Notes: generated by a model from the sequence alone, not told the origin. A DNA stretch of 64,000 bases from Floccularia luteovirens (GCA_009739215.1 VSJF01000005.1:1-64000), one strand, 5' to 3'; shown: positions 49,394-62,752, numbered from the stretch's first letter. Program-made: numbers and translations.

Positions 49394-50745
49394 TCACCGA
49401 CACCCACGAGCTTTACACTCCACTTTTAGAATTTCCTTTTCCGTAAGGCTTGATGCTTGCTTCTTGATCCATGCATCTGCACCTATTCCATTCCAACGTG
49501 TTACACCATGCAGACGTACTTGTACTTCGCGTAGCGCCACAAACTGTGCTTCCGTCCGTCTAATATGCGACGAAGTGTTCAGCAACAAGGCACTAAGTCT
49601 GTCCCAGTCGAAAACCTCAAGCTCCTTTATGCCGTTGAGGATCCACGTGTCAAACTGGATATTCTCCACGACATTGGGTGTAGGTAATGTAGACAGGATG
49701 TTCAATACTTCGTGTGAGACAGAGCGTGGATCATCGGTTGCGAACTCCGTATACATGAGCAAGTTTTCGAACCTGATTGTACGCAGGGAATGCATTTTTG
49801 CCAGTGAAAATCCGCTTGATGCAGCAGCTACAAATGAAAAGATATTAAATTAGCACACCAACATGATCTGAATTAGATAAAAAATTTACCTTGGCCAGGT
49901 CGGGCAAAGTCTAATGTGAGTTCCTCTACATGAGGCGCAGCGAGACGCAAGAACTCGTCAACTAGAGGCCGTTGATGGGAGGTGATGGTACGTAAATGGA
50001 CTTGTCTCAATCGTGGCATTCGTTTCTGCGCTAGGAGCAAGGAAATGACTGCAGACTTTGTGACGCCATCCAATGTTAAGGTTCGCAGATCCTGTAAGAC
50101 CTGTGTCTGCTTTGGAGTTGGGGTACGTCCGCCGACAAGTAGTCGGACTGTCTTGCTCAATTCGAGATTTTGTAAATGTGGGAAAGAGGCAAAAACTTCG
50201 CGCAGCTCATCTACACACCCTATTTGCACCCGTGTGAGCACTAGGGACGTGAGATGTTGGAAAGCTATTGATGCTGCTGCCCGAGCTTGCGGGCCGACCC
50301 ATGCGGAATGCTCTAAAGTGAGTGTACGTACTCCTGGGAAGGCGTTGAGTAAGTGTAGGGGTAGTGGAGCTATGCGCCCGCTGTCACAGTTGTGATCACT
50401 ATCAAGAGGGACGCGAGCACAGGGGCCAGTCAGGCATGCCGTGCGAATGTATGGTGCAAGGATAGAGTGGGGGTATTTGGATACGAGAAGGGGAAGAGAT
50501 GAATGCTCGGAATTCTGTTTGCTTTGAGAGTTGGGATGTGTGTACTCGGGGTGGGGATGAACATCGAGATCGATGTTAAAGGTGGCAGTAATGTCTGTCG
50601 CGAGGTGGAAGCGGGAAGCAGGCAGCCAAGCCTTGCTCACCAGGCTACAAGCACTTAGCGATCGCTTGTCATCGTGTAGATGGTCAATGATGAGGTCGAT
50701 TAACTCTTGGGGAAAGTGTTGAATAGATAGTATTGCGCTTGTCAT
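49394..50745 (-). CDS. F-box protein
   Basis: Two-exon gene (50745 to about 49890, then about 49830 to 49394) for about 430 residues. The N-terminal F-box core is HFPQELIDLIIDHLHDD, then SACSLVSKAWLPASRFHLA. Irregular leucine-rich repeats follow (GVRTLTLEHSAWVG, HLTSLVLTRVQIG, HLQNLELSKTV, DLRTLTLDGVTKS, HVEELTLDFARPG). Expected role: SCF ubiquitin-ligase adaptor with an unknown target. It is intact although both neighbours are decayed. It is not closely similar to the other F-box gene at 23.6 kb beyond the family layout. Confidence 0.85.
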
Positions 50746-51968
50746 GTGTGAGTGTATGAAGATTGTGAGGGTATGTAGTAGGTTTTGAACGGTTGAGTTT
50801 CAAGTGTTTTAAATAATGAATCGAAGGTGTCAAAGTGGAGAAATTAAAGAGCCTACCGGCTAGCTGGGAAGGTTCGAGGCGTAAGGAAGCCTGATCAACT
50901 ATCAGCTTCTGACAAATCGAAGGCGGGGAAATCTCATCTGTACTTCAGCATGGAAATTAAGCTTTGTGGTGACTTACTACAGGTATTGACAAATGCGTTG
51001 AACGTTGATCCTGTCTGGTGTATGTACCCTGCAATATAACCCGGAGTCATCTGACGATCAAGACTAATCATATCTATAAGGGCTGGTAAGCTGATGGGAG
51101 TACATCACACATACAGTACTAAAGAGCGGTTATTAGATAGCATCACCGCGTAAGGCGCATGCGGTGCTTACCATTGGATGTTTGTAATTTGGTTTTTGTT
51201 GCAAACTTCTTCTCTCAAGGTATTGTTTGTATCTCCGATGAGCTCTATGAGCGGCTTCCTTCGCAATCATATGGTATGTAGCACATAGGAGACCGATGAT
51301 AATAATGTGCCTCAGTGATAGGAGTCACGAGCGACATCTCGGGCAGTGTTCGGTCTGCTGGGTTCTATTGCAGCTGTGTTGCATCTCGTGTCGCGTATAT
51401 GCATTACCCCACACAATTGCACGTGGCTGTGGTGTTGGCAAGAGTCGGGCAAAGTCAGTGCTGATGCCGAGCGCACATATGTTATTAGTGCTTCTCTGCT
51501 TCTAACATAGTGAACTGGTTGAACAGCCATACTTGTTATAGCTCATTGTAGAACATGGGTGGGTATACACCATGCTGTGCATCTTAGGAAGCAATTTTAG
51601 GATGCCACATGTATATAATTTGATTATACGAAGATAGAAGTTTACAAGGAGGTTTGGAACTAGGACATTAATGTGGCAGGAAATCAAGACATATGCATGT
51701 ATTATTGTGTGTAGACGGAACAGCATATACACTTTGGGACATCAATGCAAGATTCGTGCTACGATGAAATAAAACTTTTTTAGCAACAGGAACACAGTTA
51801 CTGTGACATCATGGAGCAAAACTTTTATCGGCCCGTTTTTACCGAATATGGCAGCATATCGGCGATAGCTAGGTGATGATCTTAATATCATGATGTTTGA
51901 CAACGTAATTTATTCAGTGCAGTGCACCAATCACCCATCTCAACCTTCTCCAACAACCTCCGTTAATC
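50746..51968. other. intergenic, divergent promoters
   Basis: 1.22 kb between the F-box gene (-) and the mannosyltransferase relic (+). No credible coding signal. Confidence 0.5.
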
Positions 51969-54043
51969 ATGAATACCTCTGCCCGGTACATTCTCATCGT
52001 CCTCGTCGTCCTTATCTCTTTGCATTATATTCTCTCCATCACACACGAACCCTACCGGTCCTCATTCTCTTCATTCACTGACAAGTATCACCCCCCTGGA
52101 GGAACTGTGGTACCGAGTGGTGATGACTTAGACTTTCTTGACAACAATGAAACCCTCACATTTGACCCCCGCGCAAACGCAACCTTTGTTATCCTGGCCC
52201 GAAATTCAGACATCGATGGAACTGTGCGTAGCGTTCGTGACATTGAGGATCGATTCAATCGTAGAAAGAAATACCCGTATGTCTTCCTCAACGAAGTACC
52301 TTTCACCGATGAATTCATCAAGTATGCCTTTTTTTTGGTTACCCATCATCGAGGATCTGATTTTGTTTTAGGCGGGTATCTGTCCTCTCTACTTCGCGCA
52401 TGGAATTTGGTGTCATTCCACATGACCACTGGTTCCAATCCGCAGACATTGACGAAGAACGTGCAAAAGCATCTCGCGATAAAATGGTTGAAGAAAATAT
52501 CATCTACGGAGGTAGCGTTTCGTAAGTCTTTTGGTGATCTTTGCGTTCAGGCACTTGGTTGGAACAAAATATCTTTGGCTTCTCTGCCTCCTAAGAGCAT
52601 TTACTTGCCCAAAATGACCTTCAATGACCTTCAACCACTGGATGTCTAGTGACACGTAGCTCGTCTGAGCGCTTGCGATACCGTACGGCCATTATTAGCC
52701 GAGCCGTCTCTCGTTTTCCCTAACAACCAACCAACACGACTGGTGACACATCCTTCCTGATTCTATGCGATGATCCATGCAGACAGCGCCCTGATTTTCT
52801 AGCACATTTTTTGTCATTTATTGAAACCGCCGTGATCATCAAGGACCGAGGCTGACGTAAAACATTATTTTCAGGTACCGCAACATGTGTCGGTTTAACT
52901 CCGGGGTAGGTAATCACTTTTTTAAAACATTTCCCATTTCATTTTGCCGGCATCTACTTATTTTATGTTTTTGATGTGTTCTTTTCCCTTACTCTTTTTT
53001 TGTTTTGTTCTGGCCACTTCGCTAATTACTTATGTTTAGTTTTTCTTCAAACACGAGTTGTTGCTCAAATATCGCTGGTATTGGCGTATAGAGTATGCAT
53101 TCAGTACAATTTCATTTTTTGAGGGTCTAACCTTGACATAGACCCGATGTTCATTTTCCATTGCGACGTTTTGGACGACCCGTTCGTTTTCATGCAGGAT
53201 AATAACAAAACGTATGGTGAGTTTTTTCCTTCCTTCCACTTTCAAATTGGTTGCAACTTTATGTGTTTGTGCTTTGACATGAGCTTTCACTGACATTTCA
53301 TCATTAGGATTCACGATAACAATGTATGAATTCGAAAAAACAATTCCCATCACTCTGGGGTCATGTTAAAGGTCATTCTTCCTCGACGTCATTGTTTATT
53401 CAAAAAGTTCACATTCTATCCAACCTATTAAAGATTTTATGAAACTGCATCCGGAGCTCATCGCACAAGATAATGCCATGGGATTCATGTCAGAGGATGG
53501 TGGAAACTTCATATAACCTTTGTCATTGTAGGTCCTTTTCTCCCATACCTATTAGATCGCAACAATTAATCATCCTGATTTAGTCTGGAGTAATTTCGAG
53601 ATTGCGGATATGGAGTTTTGGAGGGGTCACGCATATCAAACGTTCTTTGAATATCTAGATAAACAAGGAGGATTTTATTATGAGGTGCGTACTTTTCCCT
53701 TCGTGCTGTCATCTGTCAATCATCAATCTAATGGAATTTTCATGAATAGCGCTGGGGTGATGCGCCTGTACACAGCATTGGTGCTGCTCTCTTCAATTCG
53801 CGAGACCAAATACATTTCTTCGACGAAATAGGTTATGAGCACAACCCATATACACATTGCCCGCGTGGAGGGGAATGGAGAGTCATGGCGTCGCGGCCAT
53901 TGTTCTTGTGATCCCAATAGAAGTTTTGGTAAGAGACTGCTCATAGACATTAAAACAGTATGACTTTTTTTGCTAATGGCACCTATTTAGATTATGATGG
54001 ATATTCATGTATGAGCAGATGGGACAGGTTCATGGAAAAGTAA
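51969..54043 (+). pseudogene. KRE2/MNT1-type mannosyltransferase, frameshifted
   Basis: GT15 family alpha-1,2-mannosyltransferase, a Golgi type II protein that extends mannose chains. A membrane anchor (YILIVLVVLISLHYIL) precedes the catalytic region: NATFVILARNSDIDGTVRSV, YVFLNEVPFTDEFIK, GVIPHDHW, YRNMCRFNSG, then KYRWYWRIEPDVHF. Later parts are NAMGFMSEDGG, NLCHFWSNFEIADMEFWRG, FYYERWGDAPVHSIGAALF and HFFDEIGYEHNPYTHCPRG. Conserved blocks fall in different frames at four places: after EPDVHF (TTTT run), before the WGHVK block, around GGNF, and after CPRGG (GGGG run). One intron (about 52522-52873) is 350 nt, long for this genome. Splice sites and the last exon (MSRWDRFMEK) are still recognisable, so the loss looks recent. 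Confidence 0.8.
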
Positions 54044-54413
54044 CTAACGGAATTCCAACTATCCATGGACACAAAATATCCCGAATAATGACATGACGGA
54101 CGAACTCATCGCAGATAAATAACTGCAGAAATAGTTATCTTAATTGTAGCAGATCTGATATGAAGTAGTTGTAATGTCGTACAATCTCTTTGCACAACCA
54201 TAGATTATATTTATACTGTTTCCTTTTAGCAAGTTCCGAAATTCTCACGCTTCTCTGCCCCATATCATCCAACGATGTCGCAATACACCCTGCACACTTC
54301 AGGGATCGCTGACAGCGATCTGGAGTGAGTATATGCGTAGCTCTTGCAGTTGTCATAGACTGTGAAACTTGGAAAATCTTTCCATCCGATTAGAAAGCCT
54401 AACGTGGACGTAA

Positions 54414-57059
54414 ATGTCAAATTCTGGATCATCATCAGAGAACAGATCCGCTCTTGCCCGGACTAGAGGATTCTTTTACCGACTCTGATTTAGTGCTCCA
54501 AGTTCCTCCGTTGAAGTGCATTAGGATGGTGCTGCACTTCATCGCAGCGATGGAGTTCGTAAGTGTAATCTCCGGTGTATGGTTATAAACATTACGTTAA
54601 TTTCAGTTCATTTGCAGAGCAAACCGGAGAGACTTATGATAATGTCCCACGTATCAAACGCCAACTAGGTGAGTATAGTATATTACCCCTTCAATAAAAT
54701 TTGTTATTAATACGGTATTCAGGATTCTTTAGCGCAGTTTTTCTCATATTCAATCGGATCATTGGAACTGGGTAAGAATTCATTCTAAACTACTTAAAAG
54801 TCTGGTACATATTGATAATCGCAAAAATAACAGTATATATGCTACTCCAAGCAATATTTTGCGATCAGCTGGGAGTGTTGGTGTTTCCTTACTGATGTGG
54901 TTGGCTGGTGCTTCCGTTGCTGCATGTGGGACGGCCGTTTACATAGAGTTGGGCACTGTAAGAAAGCTCTTTCCACTCTGCAAGTCAATGCTAAATAAAT
55001 CACAGGGACTACCACGTAGTGGTGGAGAGAAGAATTATCTCGAGTTTATATATCGATCCCCAAAATTCCTAACAACCTGCTCGTACGCGGTGTATACGTT
55101 AATAATGGTACGCAAATCGTAACTTATTCAGAGCTTTCAATAGTAATTCGTTCATGAACATGTTCAGGGGACGTCCACTGCGAACAGTGTTGTTTTCAGT
55201 GAATGTATGCACCTGTTTCTAGTTTATCACTATACCTAATGCCCTCGCATAGACGCTCTGCATGCGATGTCTATCAACCCATCTCGTTTTAATACACGAC
55301 TACTTGCATTCTGTTGTCTAACATTTATCTGCACCGTCCACGGTACTACGATACGATGGGGTCTCAGGATACAGAATACACTTGGCTTCTTGAAGTTTAT
55401 CGTTCTCTCTTTGCTTGCTATCTCGGGCATTTTTTGTCTTGTTGGAGTACCTGGGTTCCAAGTACGAGAAGACTATGAGCAACCTCATAATTTCCAGTGG
55501 GATAACTTCTGGGAAGGCTCTGGAACCGGTGCTAATGCGTTTGCATCGGGATTGTATAATGTTATCTGGTGAGAGAATAGAAATTCTACCAACCAAAAAC
55601 CGAGCTGAATTTAAATTGTGTTCAGGTCATATATTGGCTACTCGAACGCTAACTATGTGTTGTCCGAGATACGAGACCCTGTACGGACAATCAAACGTGC
55701 AGCACCTATTGCAATGCTCGCGGTCACAGCGGTTTATCTATTCGTAAATATCGCATATTATGCGGTGGTTTCGAAAACAGACATCCTAGAAAGTCGTAGA
55801 ATAGTAGCGTAAGTTTTGAAGTTTTATTTCTAGCTGTGGAAGTGTCTTTGATACTTATCGTTCTATTCTTTCCAACTCTAGTGCCCTCTTTTTTCGTAAC
55901 TTGTTTGGACCAACGATGGAGAAGGTTGTATTTCATTTATTCGATGTTCTCAGATACTTTATTCTCATGCGAATCATAGACTCTCAGTGCATTTATCGCC
56001 TTATCGACGTTAGGAAATGTGTTGGCTGGTCATTTCACCCAAGGGCGAGGTAACTATATAACGTGAAACATAAGCTTCTTCTGTCATAACTTTTTGTAGT
56101 CATACAGGAACTAGGTCGTGAAGGAATCCTTCCTTACTCGTCTTTCTTTGCAAGCAACAAACCGTTCAATGCGCCTTTACCAGGTCTATTCACTCAATAC
56201 CTAGTTTCATGCACCTTCTTGTTCGCGGTACCCGCAGGCGATGCTTACTTATTCTTAATCAACTGTAAGTGTAACTATGCTTTACATGCTACATATCTAA
56301 CTGAATAATTGACTTATAGTATCATCATATTCTCTTACTTTGATCAATACGATGGTCTCACTGGGGCTCTTGTTACTGTACACATCCGTTTACAAGGCTT
56401 GGGATTGGAATCCTCCCTTCAGAGCTCCGAAGATCATTGTCCTGGCTTTCTTTCTGTCCAACACATTACTGGTTACGGTCCCTTTTATCCCACCCAATTC
56501 CGGGTCAAGGATATACAACCAACTCCCATACTGGGTAAAATCCAAATTCTCTTGAACTGGTTCTAAACTTTAAATGCTTACATCTGTTGTTCAATAGTCA
56601 CATTGCGTCGGCGCAATTTCCGTTTCAATAATCGGGGTAACATATTGGTATGTGTGGGGTATATGGCGACCAGCAAGATATGGATATACACTCGAACGAA
56701 AGTGGGTCCTGCAAGATGATGGTGTATCTAGATATGTGTTTCGTAAGGTCCCGACTAGGATGTAAGTGGTCTGTTCTCAATTTATGTTTCTTCAGTTGAA
56801 TAACTCGACAGTTTGAATGGCTAGTCATATAGAGGGATAATACAATTTTGGTAATCTTTGAACCATTCATTAGATCTTCATAAAAATGAATCATGCACAT
56901 GAGAACATACGAGTCAGTGGACTGCATATGACCCCGATGAGCAAAGAAAAAATGTACTCTGGTGATGTTGCATTGGAAGAGATCCCATCCATTGGTGGCC
57001 ATGGTGGACTCAAATATGACTACAAGCAGGGAAAAAACCGAAGACGACGTACCATCTAA
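54414..57059 (+). pseudogene. amino-acid permease (APC), copy 1, N-terminal lesion
   Basis: 12-TM APC-superfamily carrier of the fungal LAT/methionine-permease (Mup1-like) type. Blocks: GFFSAVFLIFNRIIGTG, IYATPSNILRSAGSVGVSLL, MWLAGASVAACGTAVYIELG, GLPRSGGEKNYLEFIY, YALHAMSINPSRFNTRLLA, IGYSNANYVLSEIRDPVRTI, SAFIALSTLGNVLAGHF and RPARYGYTLERK. Compared with copy 2, the first exon has one extra base just after SGSSSE and two more further on. The frame returns by the end of the exon, but a TGA has already been met and no in-frame ATG remains before TM1. The rest of the gene reads well. An upstream ATG at 54274 (MSQYTLHTSG) has no counterpart in copy 2. Pseudogene, or a protein with an unknown start. 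Confidence 0.75.
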
Positions 57060-57195
57060 TCGATATTTGTAATTATCGAGACAGTGCAGAAATGCTTGGC
57101 CTTGGAATGTTTTGTCGGAAAACTAATTTCCTTTTTGGACGTCGTGATTCTGATTATTTGAGACATTTCTAACGTTCAACAGTCCTCCCACCATC

Positions 57196-59050
57196 ATGAA
57201 CAACAACTTAAATCTTTTCTATCTGATGGTTGATGACTCGCACGAGGCTTTGGGCAATATTTGTGGGATAAAGGCGACCCTAAAAGACTCCATATCCAGT
57301 CTTGCAGAGAAAATCCTCGAACAATGCTCAAAAGAACTTAAATGGTTAGGAGTAAGCAACCTCTTCCTCTGGAAGCTGAAGCAAATCATTTCAACGGATG
57401 ATCCCTCGAGTGTCGCAAAGACTGTTCAGGTCATGGGGTTCAACCTTGAGACTCTCAGAGAGGATGAAGACAGGGCGATCTACCTCAATCTAACTTCAAC
57501 GGTAGAGGAAGAGTTCCAGGGCGAAATGTGTGCACCCGTTGGTTTATGTTTTAAGATGCACAGATAAAGGTTAATTCATCCACTACATGTTTTGAGCGAC
57601 TGCTGATATACAGCCTGTAGGTATAAGGAAGTTTTTCCGCTGTCGGATGATGAGAAAATACCGATCTCGATCGAACGTATGGAAGCGCTTGTCTCCAGCC
57701 CGACTATTGAGATAAAAGCCGTCTGTACCTCCGATGATGTAAAATGTTTGTCCCGGGCTGGACATGGCAATAACTCACTCGACAAATTTTTCTTTGCCGT
57801 TGCAGAGGATCCACCCCCGGCCGACGGAACCGAGAGTTTGTTCCATTCATTCTGGGATAATAACGTGCGCAACATCTTAGAGCTTATTGTTCCCAATGGG
57901 GAGAGCACTCGCGATACCAGCGAGCACAGTGCTCCAGAAACTATCCATCCAGATTATGCTTTCCTTCTGAACAAACTTTGTTTATTCAGGGGGGAGGAGA
58001 GGGCTCCTTGTAGCATCAGCGATCCAGGGAAAGAAATTGCGGATAAACTCGCATGGGTATATGCGCCAGCCCCTTATGTTCTTGGTAAGCTGAAATATGT
58101 TCTCCCAATAATCTCATCTCTAATTACCACCTTGAAAGGTTACTATGCCATAGGAGCACACTTGACCCTGGTAGCAATCAGCCCTCCCAACAGCAAAGTC
58201 GTCCTGTCGTGCATGACATCGCGCATGCAGACCTGAGTCTCCGAAAAGACAGAATCAAGAACATCCGTCGTTTGATTAACCTTGCGGGACTCTTCCGATC
58301 CCTGGTCGAAGTGATCCGATCCACTGATACCGAGCTCGAAGTATCACAAAGGTTGTCCCACTGTGTCAAGCTTTTTCAAAGTATAGTTTCTGAATCTATT
58401 GCAGGAATTATGGCACTGTTCGGATTGCGGATGATGTGGTTGTCAAGACCTACATCAGCCCAGACAAGACGCAACGTGTGGACGATCTATAGAATATATA
58501 CAACCTTCTCAAAATTAAAAAGGTGCCAAATGTTGACTTTCTTCTTTTTTGGCACGAATCAACCGTCATCCTTTCCCCACGAGGGATTTCCAGCCCGCCG
58601 AAATCTGAGGAAGATCATTTATTCGCTCTAATATGTGTCCCAGAAGCACTACAGGTGGGTGGGGTGTGATTTTCTGGATTATGTTACTGACTTGGAACAG
58701 GTTCTTCATGCAGCACCCCCATTGTTTCACAGAGACATTCGTTGGGACAATGTTATACGATGCCTTGATGATCCGCAGAAATGGTTTATCATTGATTGGG
58801 AAGATGCAGAAAAAACTTTAGTCAGGACATTCACTGTCCTCGTGTTTTTATTGATGGGCATGGTGCAGAAGTGGATATATGGGGTGTTGGGGAACTGATT
58901 ATGCGGTGTCAGGCATTGGGTATCTCACCGGAATTGCAAGACCTGGGCAAGTGGATGCAGGGTTCGGTCGCACCATCTGCGCAAGAAACATTGGAAAAGA
59001 TTAAAGATTATCAATCATCACACATGACTGCTCTAGTCGACCATCCCTGA
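57196..59050 (+). pseudogene. CRN-headed kinase, duplicated copy with two lesions
   Basis: Header MNNNLNLFYLMVDDSHEALG through SNLFLWKLKQIISTDD to STVEEEFQ, then a middle domain (FHSFWDNNVRNILELIVPNG; SDPGKEIADKLAWVYAPAP). The kinase-like domain follows: NYGTVRIADDVVVKTYISPD, FLLFWHESTVILSPRG, and a canonical catalytic loop LFHRDIRWDNV with metal loop WFIIDWEDA, ending VDIWGVGELIM. The loop Asp is kept, unlike the gene at 45 kb. Two breaks: an in-frame TAG at 58489-58491 (after VDDL) and a one-base shift in the A6 run at about 58806-58811, after which VDIWGVG lies in another frame. Kinase function is therefore probably lost. Confidence 0.75.
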
Positions 59051-60012
59051 TACTTGAGTAGGCCTTAGAGTCTGCTATTTATCATTTTTTGTAATATCCC
59101 GCTACCCAAGTTATAGGTAGGCCTTTCTGCACGGCATAACTTGCTACAGTTCATTGTACTTTGGAAGCTAAATATGTAGAGGAAAGGAAGTTGGAAGAGT
59201 AGACCAAGTAGAATTGTAATTGTACTGTAGACTGCATGTAGTGATAGATTGATTTAATGGGCCGAGCGAGCCTTTTTATAGAAAAATTCTACGGTAGCAA
59301 TTAGTAAACAAGCAGTGGACTATATACTTATGAATGAACAAGACAATTGAAAAGAGAGAACAACAGGAGGCTGCCATAGTCCGATGGAGAAAAAGCTGTA
59401 CCCAACAATATCTTTGCTGACTCCCAAGTACAAGGCGGGTACTGGTCTGCTTTTTGACTCAACCCCTTGCAATATCACCTACGTCTGCAGGAGCATACTA
59501 TTGATGTTATAGGCTCGCATCACCTTAACGACGTTTATTGTGTTCTTGGATAAATGGTTAGTTAACATTAGTTTGAGTGATAGTGAGCATTTTTGGTGAC
59601 ATTGCACAGGTAAAAGCGCAGTGAACGACGTGCCATTTTACTTTGGTCCGGATACCATTCTTCTGCGTTGAAGCATGTAAATTCCCTGTATGTCTAGACA
59701 TGATCTTATATGCTCTGAACTACTTTATTAAAGCACATATAGTTTATAGCGTCCCACCATATCAATGCAGCACGCGCCAGACGTATACTAAAAAGTCAAC
59801 GTTGAGGGTAAAAAAACTGATATATAGGGAGTGTATTTATTTGGAGTTGTGTTTCGATGGGAAGGAGATAATCGACGTAGATGAATGTCTCGCGTCGCTG
59901 CAGATGATTTGGTCATGTGATATTAGCGTTTAAAACTCAACTAAGTACTATTATATGTAGTACTTCTATATGTACCTTAGCTGGAAGTGAATGCAGTTGT
60001 AACAGTTGTTGT
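59051..60012. other. spacer between duplicated blocks
   Basis: The first part (to about 59386) is the CRN 3' flank and is repeated at 63120-63367. The remainder (59387-60012) is unique to this side. No gene seen. Confidence 0.6.
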
Positions 60013-60073
60013 ACAGTTGTCATAGACTGTGGAACTCTACAATCTGACAGATCTAAAGCAAACGTCAACATAA

Positions 60074-62752
60074 ATGTCAAATTTTGGATCATCATCAGAA
60101 ACAGATCCTCTCTTGCCTAGGCAAGAGCATTCTTTTACCGACTCTGATTCAGTGCTCCAAGCTGCTCCATTGAATGCATTGGATGGTGCTGCACTTCATC
60201 GCAGTGATGAAGATCGTAAGTGTCGCCCAGTTTATTGCTATAAACGACAATGCTTACCCCATTGATATTTGTTCACCCGAAGATCAATCTGGAGAGACTT
60301 ATGATAATGTCCCACGTATCAAACGCCAACTAGGTGAGTACAATATGCATTACCCCTTGGGATAGAATTCTTTAGATTAATATCAATATTTGGTATTAAG
60401 GGTTCTTCAGCGCAGTTTTTCTCATATTCAACCGGATCATTGGAACTGGGTGAGAATTCATTCCTAACTAAAAGCCTGGTATTAACGATCGTAAAAACGA
60501 AAGCATATATGCCACTCCGAGCAATATTTTACGATCAGCTGGGAGTGTGGGTGTTTCTTTGCTGATGTGGTTGGCTGGTGCTTCTGTCGCTGCATGTGGG
60601 ACGGCTGTTTATATAGAGTTGGGCACTGTAAGAAAACTCTTTCTTCTCTGTAAGTCAATGCTACATCAATTATTCTTTGCCCCCCAAAAATACAGGGACT
60701 GCCACGTAGTGGTGGAGAGAAGAATTATCTCGAGTTCATATACCGATCTCCGAAATTCCTAATCACCTGTTGCTATGCAGCATATGGATTGATGTTGGTG
60801 CGTAAAGGTTACTTATCCAGGAATTTTGGTAATAATGCCCCAAAAATGTCCAGGGGCCTATAGCTGCAAACAGCGTTGTTTTCAGCGAATGTATGCACCT
60901 ATCTCTGACCTATTAGTAGTCATAACACCCCGACATAGACGCTCTCCACTGCGATGTCTATCAACCCATCACGTTTTAACACTCGACTACTTGCATTGTG
61001 TTGTCTAACCTTTATCTGTACCGTCCACAGTACTACGGTACGATGGGGTCTCAGGATACAAAATACACTTGGCCTCTTAAAATTCGTCGTATTCTCTTTG
61101 CTTGCCATGTCGGGCATTTTTTGTCTTGTTGGAATACCTGGGTTTCAGGTGCGAGAAGACTATGAGCAACCTCATAATTTCCAGTGGGATAACTTCTGGG
61201 AGGGCTCTGGGACTGGTGTTAATGCACTTACTTCAGGATTGTATAATGTCATCTGGTGAAGGTTATGTTTATAGCGTTTTCATTCCTAGCTGAATTTCGA
61301 ATTTGTCTAGGTCTTTTCTTGGCTACTCAAGCGCTAACTACGTTTTCTCCGAGGTAAAAGATCCCATACGGACTATTAAACGTGCAGCGCCGTTTGCAAT
61401 GCTCTTGGTAACAACTGTTTATCTATTCGTGAATGTTGCATATTATGCGGTAGTTTCAAAAACAGATATCCTAGAAAGTCGTAGAATAGTAGCGTAAGTT
61501 TTGAAGTTTATTTCCTAGCTGTTGAGGCGTCTTGATACTTATCGTTTTATTTTTTCCAATTCTAGTGCCCTCTTTTTTCGTAACTTGTTTGGACCAAGGA
61601 TGGAGAAGGTTGTACTTCATTATTTGTTATCCCAGATACCATATTCTCATATGAATCACAGACTCTCAGTGCATTTATCGCCTTATCGACGTTAGGGAAT
61701 TTGTTAGCTGGCCATTTCTCCCAAGGGCGAGGTAATTTCATATAACGTGAAAGCTGAAATTATTTCCAATTTCTTTTGTCCTTTGTAGTCATTCAAGAAT
61801 TAGGTCGTGAAGGAATTCTTCCCTACTCATCCTTCTTTGCCAGCAGCAAACCGTTCAATACGCCTTTACCGGGTCTATTCACTCAATACCTAGTTTCATG
61901 CATTTTCTTGTTTGCAGTACCCGCGGGCGATGCGTATCTATTCTTAATCAATTGTAAGCGTCACTACGTATGCTTCAATCACTACATTCTCAACTGAAAA
62001 AATTATCGGCAGTATCATCGTATTCACTTGCCTTGATAAATATGATGGTTTCCTTGGGGCTCTTGCTATTGTATACACCCGTTTATAAAACTTGGGGTTG
62101 GAATCCTTCTTTTAGAGCTCCAAAAATCGTTGTTGTGGCTTACTTCTTGTCCAACATCTTACTCATTACGGTCCCTTTTATTCCACCCAATTCTGAGTCA
62201 AGCGTATACAACCAACTCCCATACTGGGTAAAATCTGAAGTCACTAAAACTGGTTCTAAGCCTTGAATGCTTACGTCTGTTGTTCAATAGTCACATTGCG
62301 TCGGCGCAATTTCCATTTCAATAATTGGGGTAACGTACTGGTATGTGTGGGGTATTTGGAGACCAGCAAGATATGGATATACACTCGAACAAAAATTGGT
62401 CTTGCAAGATGATGGTGTTTCTAGATATGTGTTTCATAAGGTCCCGACTAGGACGTAAGTGGCCTGTTTTTAATATTGTATTTCTTTGGTTGAATAACTC
62501 GACACTTTAAGTGGCTAATCATATAGAGCGATGATACAACTTTAGTAATCTTTTAACCATTCATTGGCTCTTCATAAAATGGATCATGCACATGAGAACA
62601 TACGAGTCAGTGGACTGCATATGACCTCGATGAGCAAAGAAAAAATGTTCTCTGGTGATGTTGCATTAGAAGAGATCCCATTCATCGGTTGTGAACTCAA
62701 GTTTGGCGACAAGCAAGGGAGAAACACCGAAGATGACGCACCATCTAGTTGA
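60074..62752 (+). pseudogene. amino-acid permease (APC), copy 2, one frameshift
   Basis: Same carrier type as copy 1. The N-terminus here is whole: MSNFGSSSETDPLLPRQEHS, with an acidic dileucine (TDPLL) as in sorted permeases. GETYDNVPRIKRQL, GTGIYATPSN, GPIAANSVVFSE, WGLRIQNTLGLLKFVV, RTIKRAAPFAMLLVTTVY, GREGILPYSSFF and GVTYWYVWGIWRPARYGYTL follow in frame, with a C-tail ending DDAPSS. One extra base in the exon after VVFSE (near 60942-60961; copy 1 has one fewer) moves MSINPSRFNTRLL out of frame with the upstream part. Unless an unseen splice variant exists, the product stops there. A mutated gene is most likely, with a base-calling error as the alternative. Confidence 0.7.

Larger units (their letters stand above)
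54345..59386 (+). repeat. segmental duplication, left copy
   Basis: Matches 60013-63367 in the same orientation. Similarity starts at gcagttgtcatagactgtg (54340 and 60013) and ends near ctgccatagtccgatg (59373 and 63355). It carries the permease copy 1 and the full-length CRN kinase copy. Introns have drifted more than exons. The right copy lacks about 1.85 kb of the CRN gene. Confidence 0.85.

Noticed and set aside
52720..53353. Minus-strand open frames across the mannosyltransferase region
   Set aside because: They are shadows of GT15 exons and AT-rich introns and show no motif of their own.
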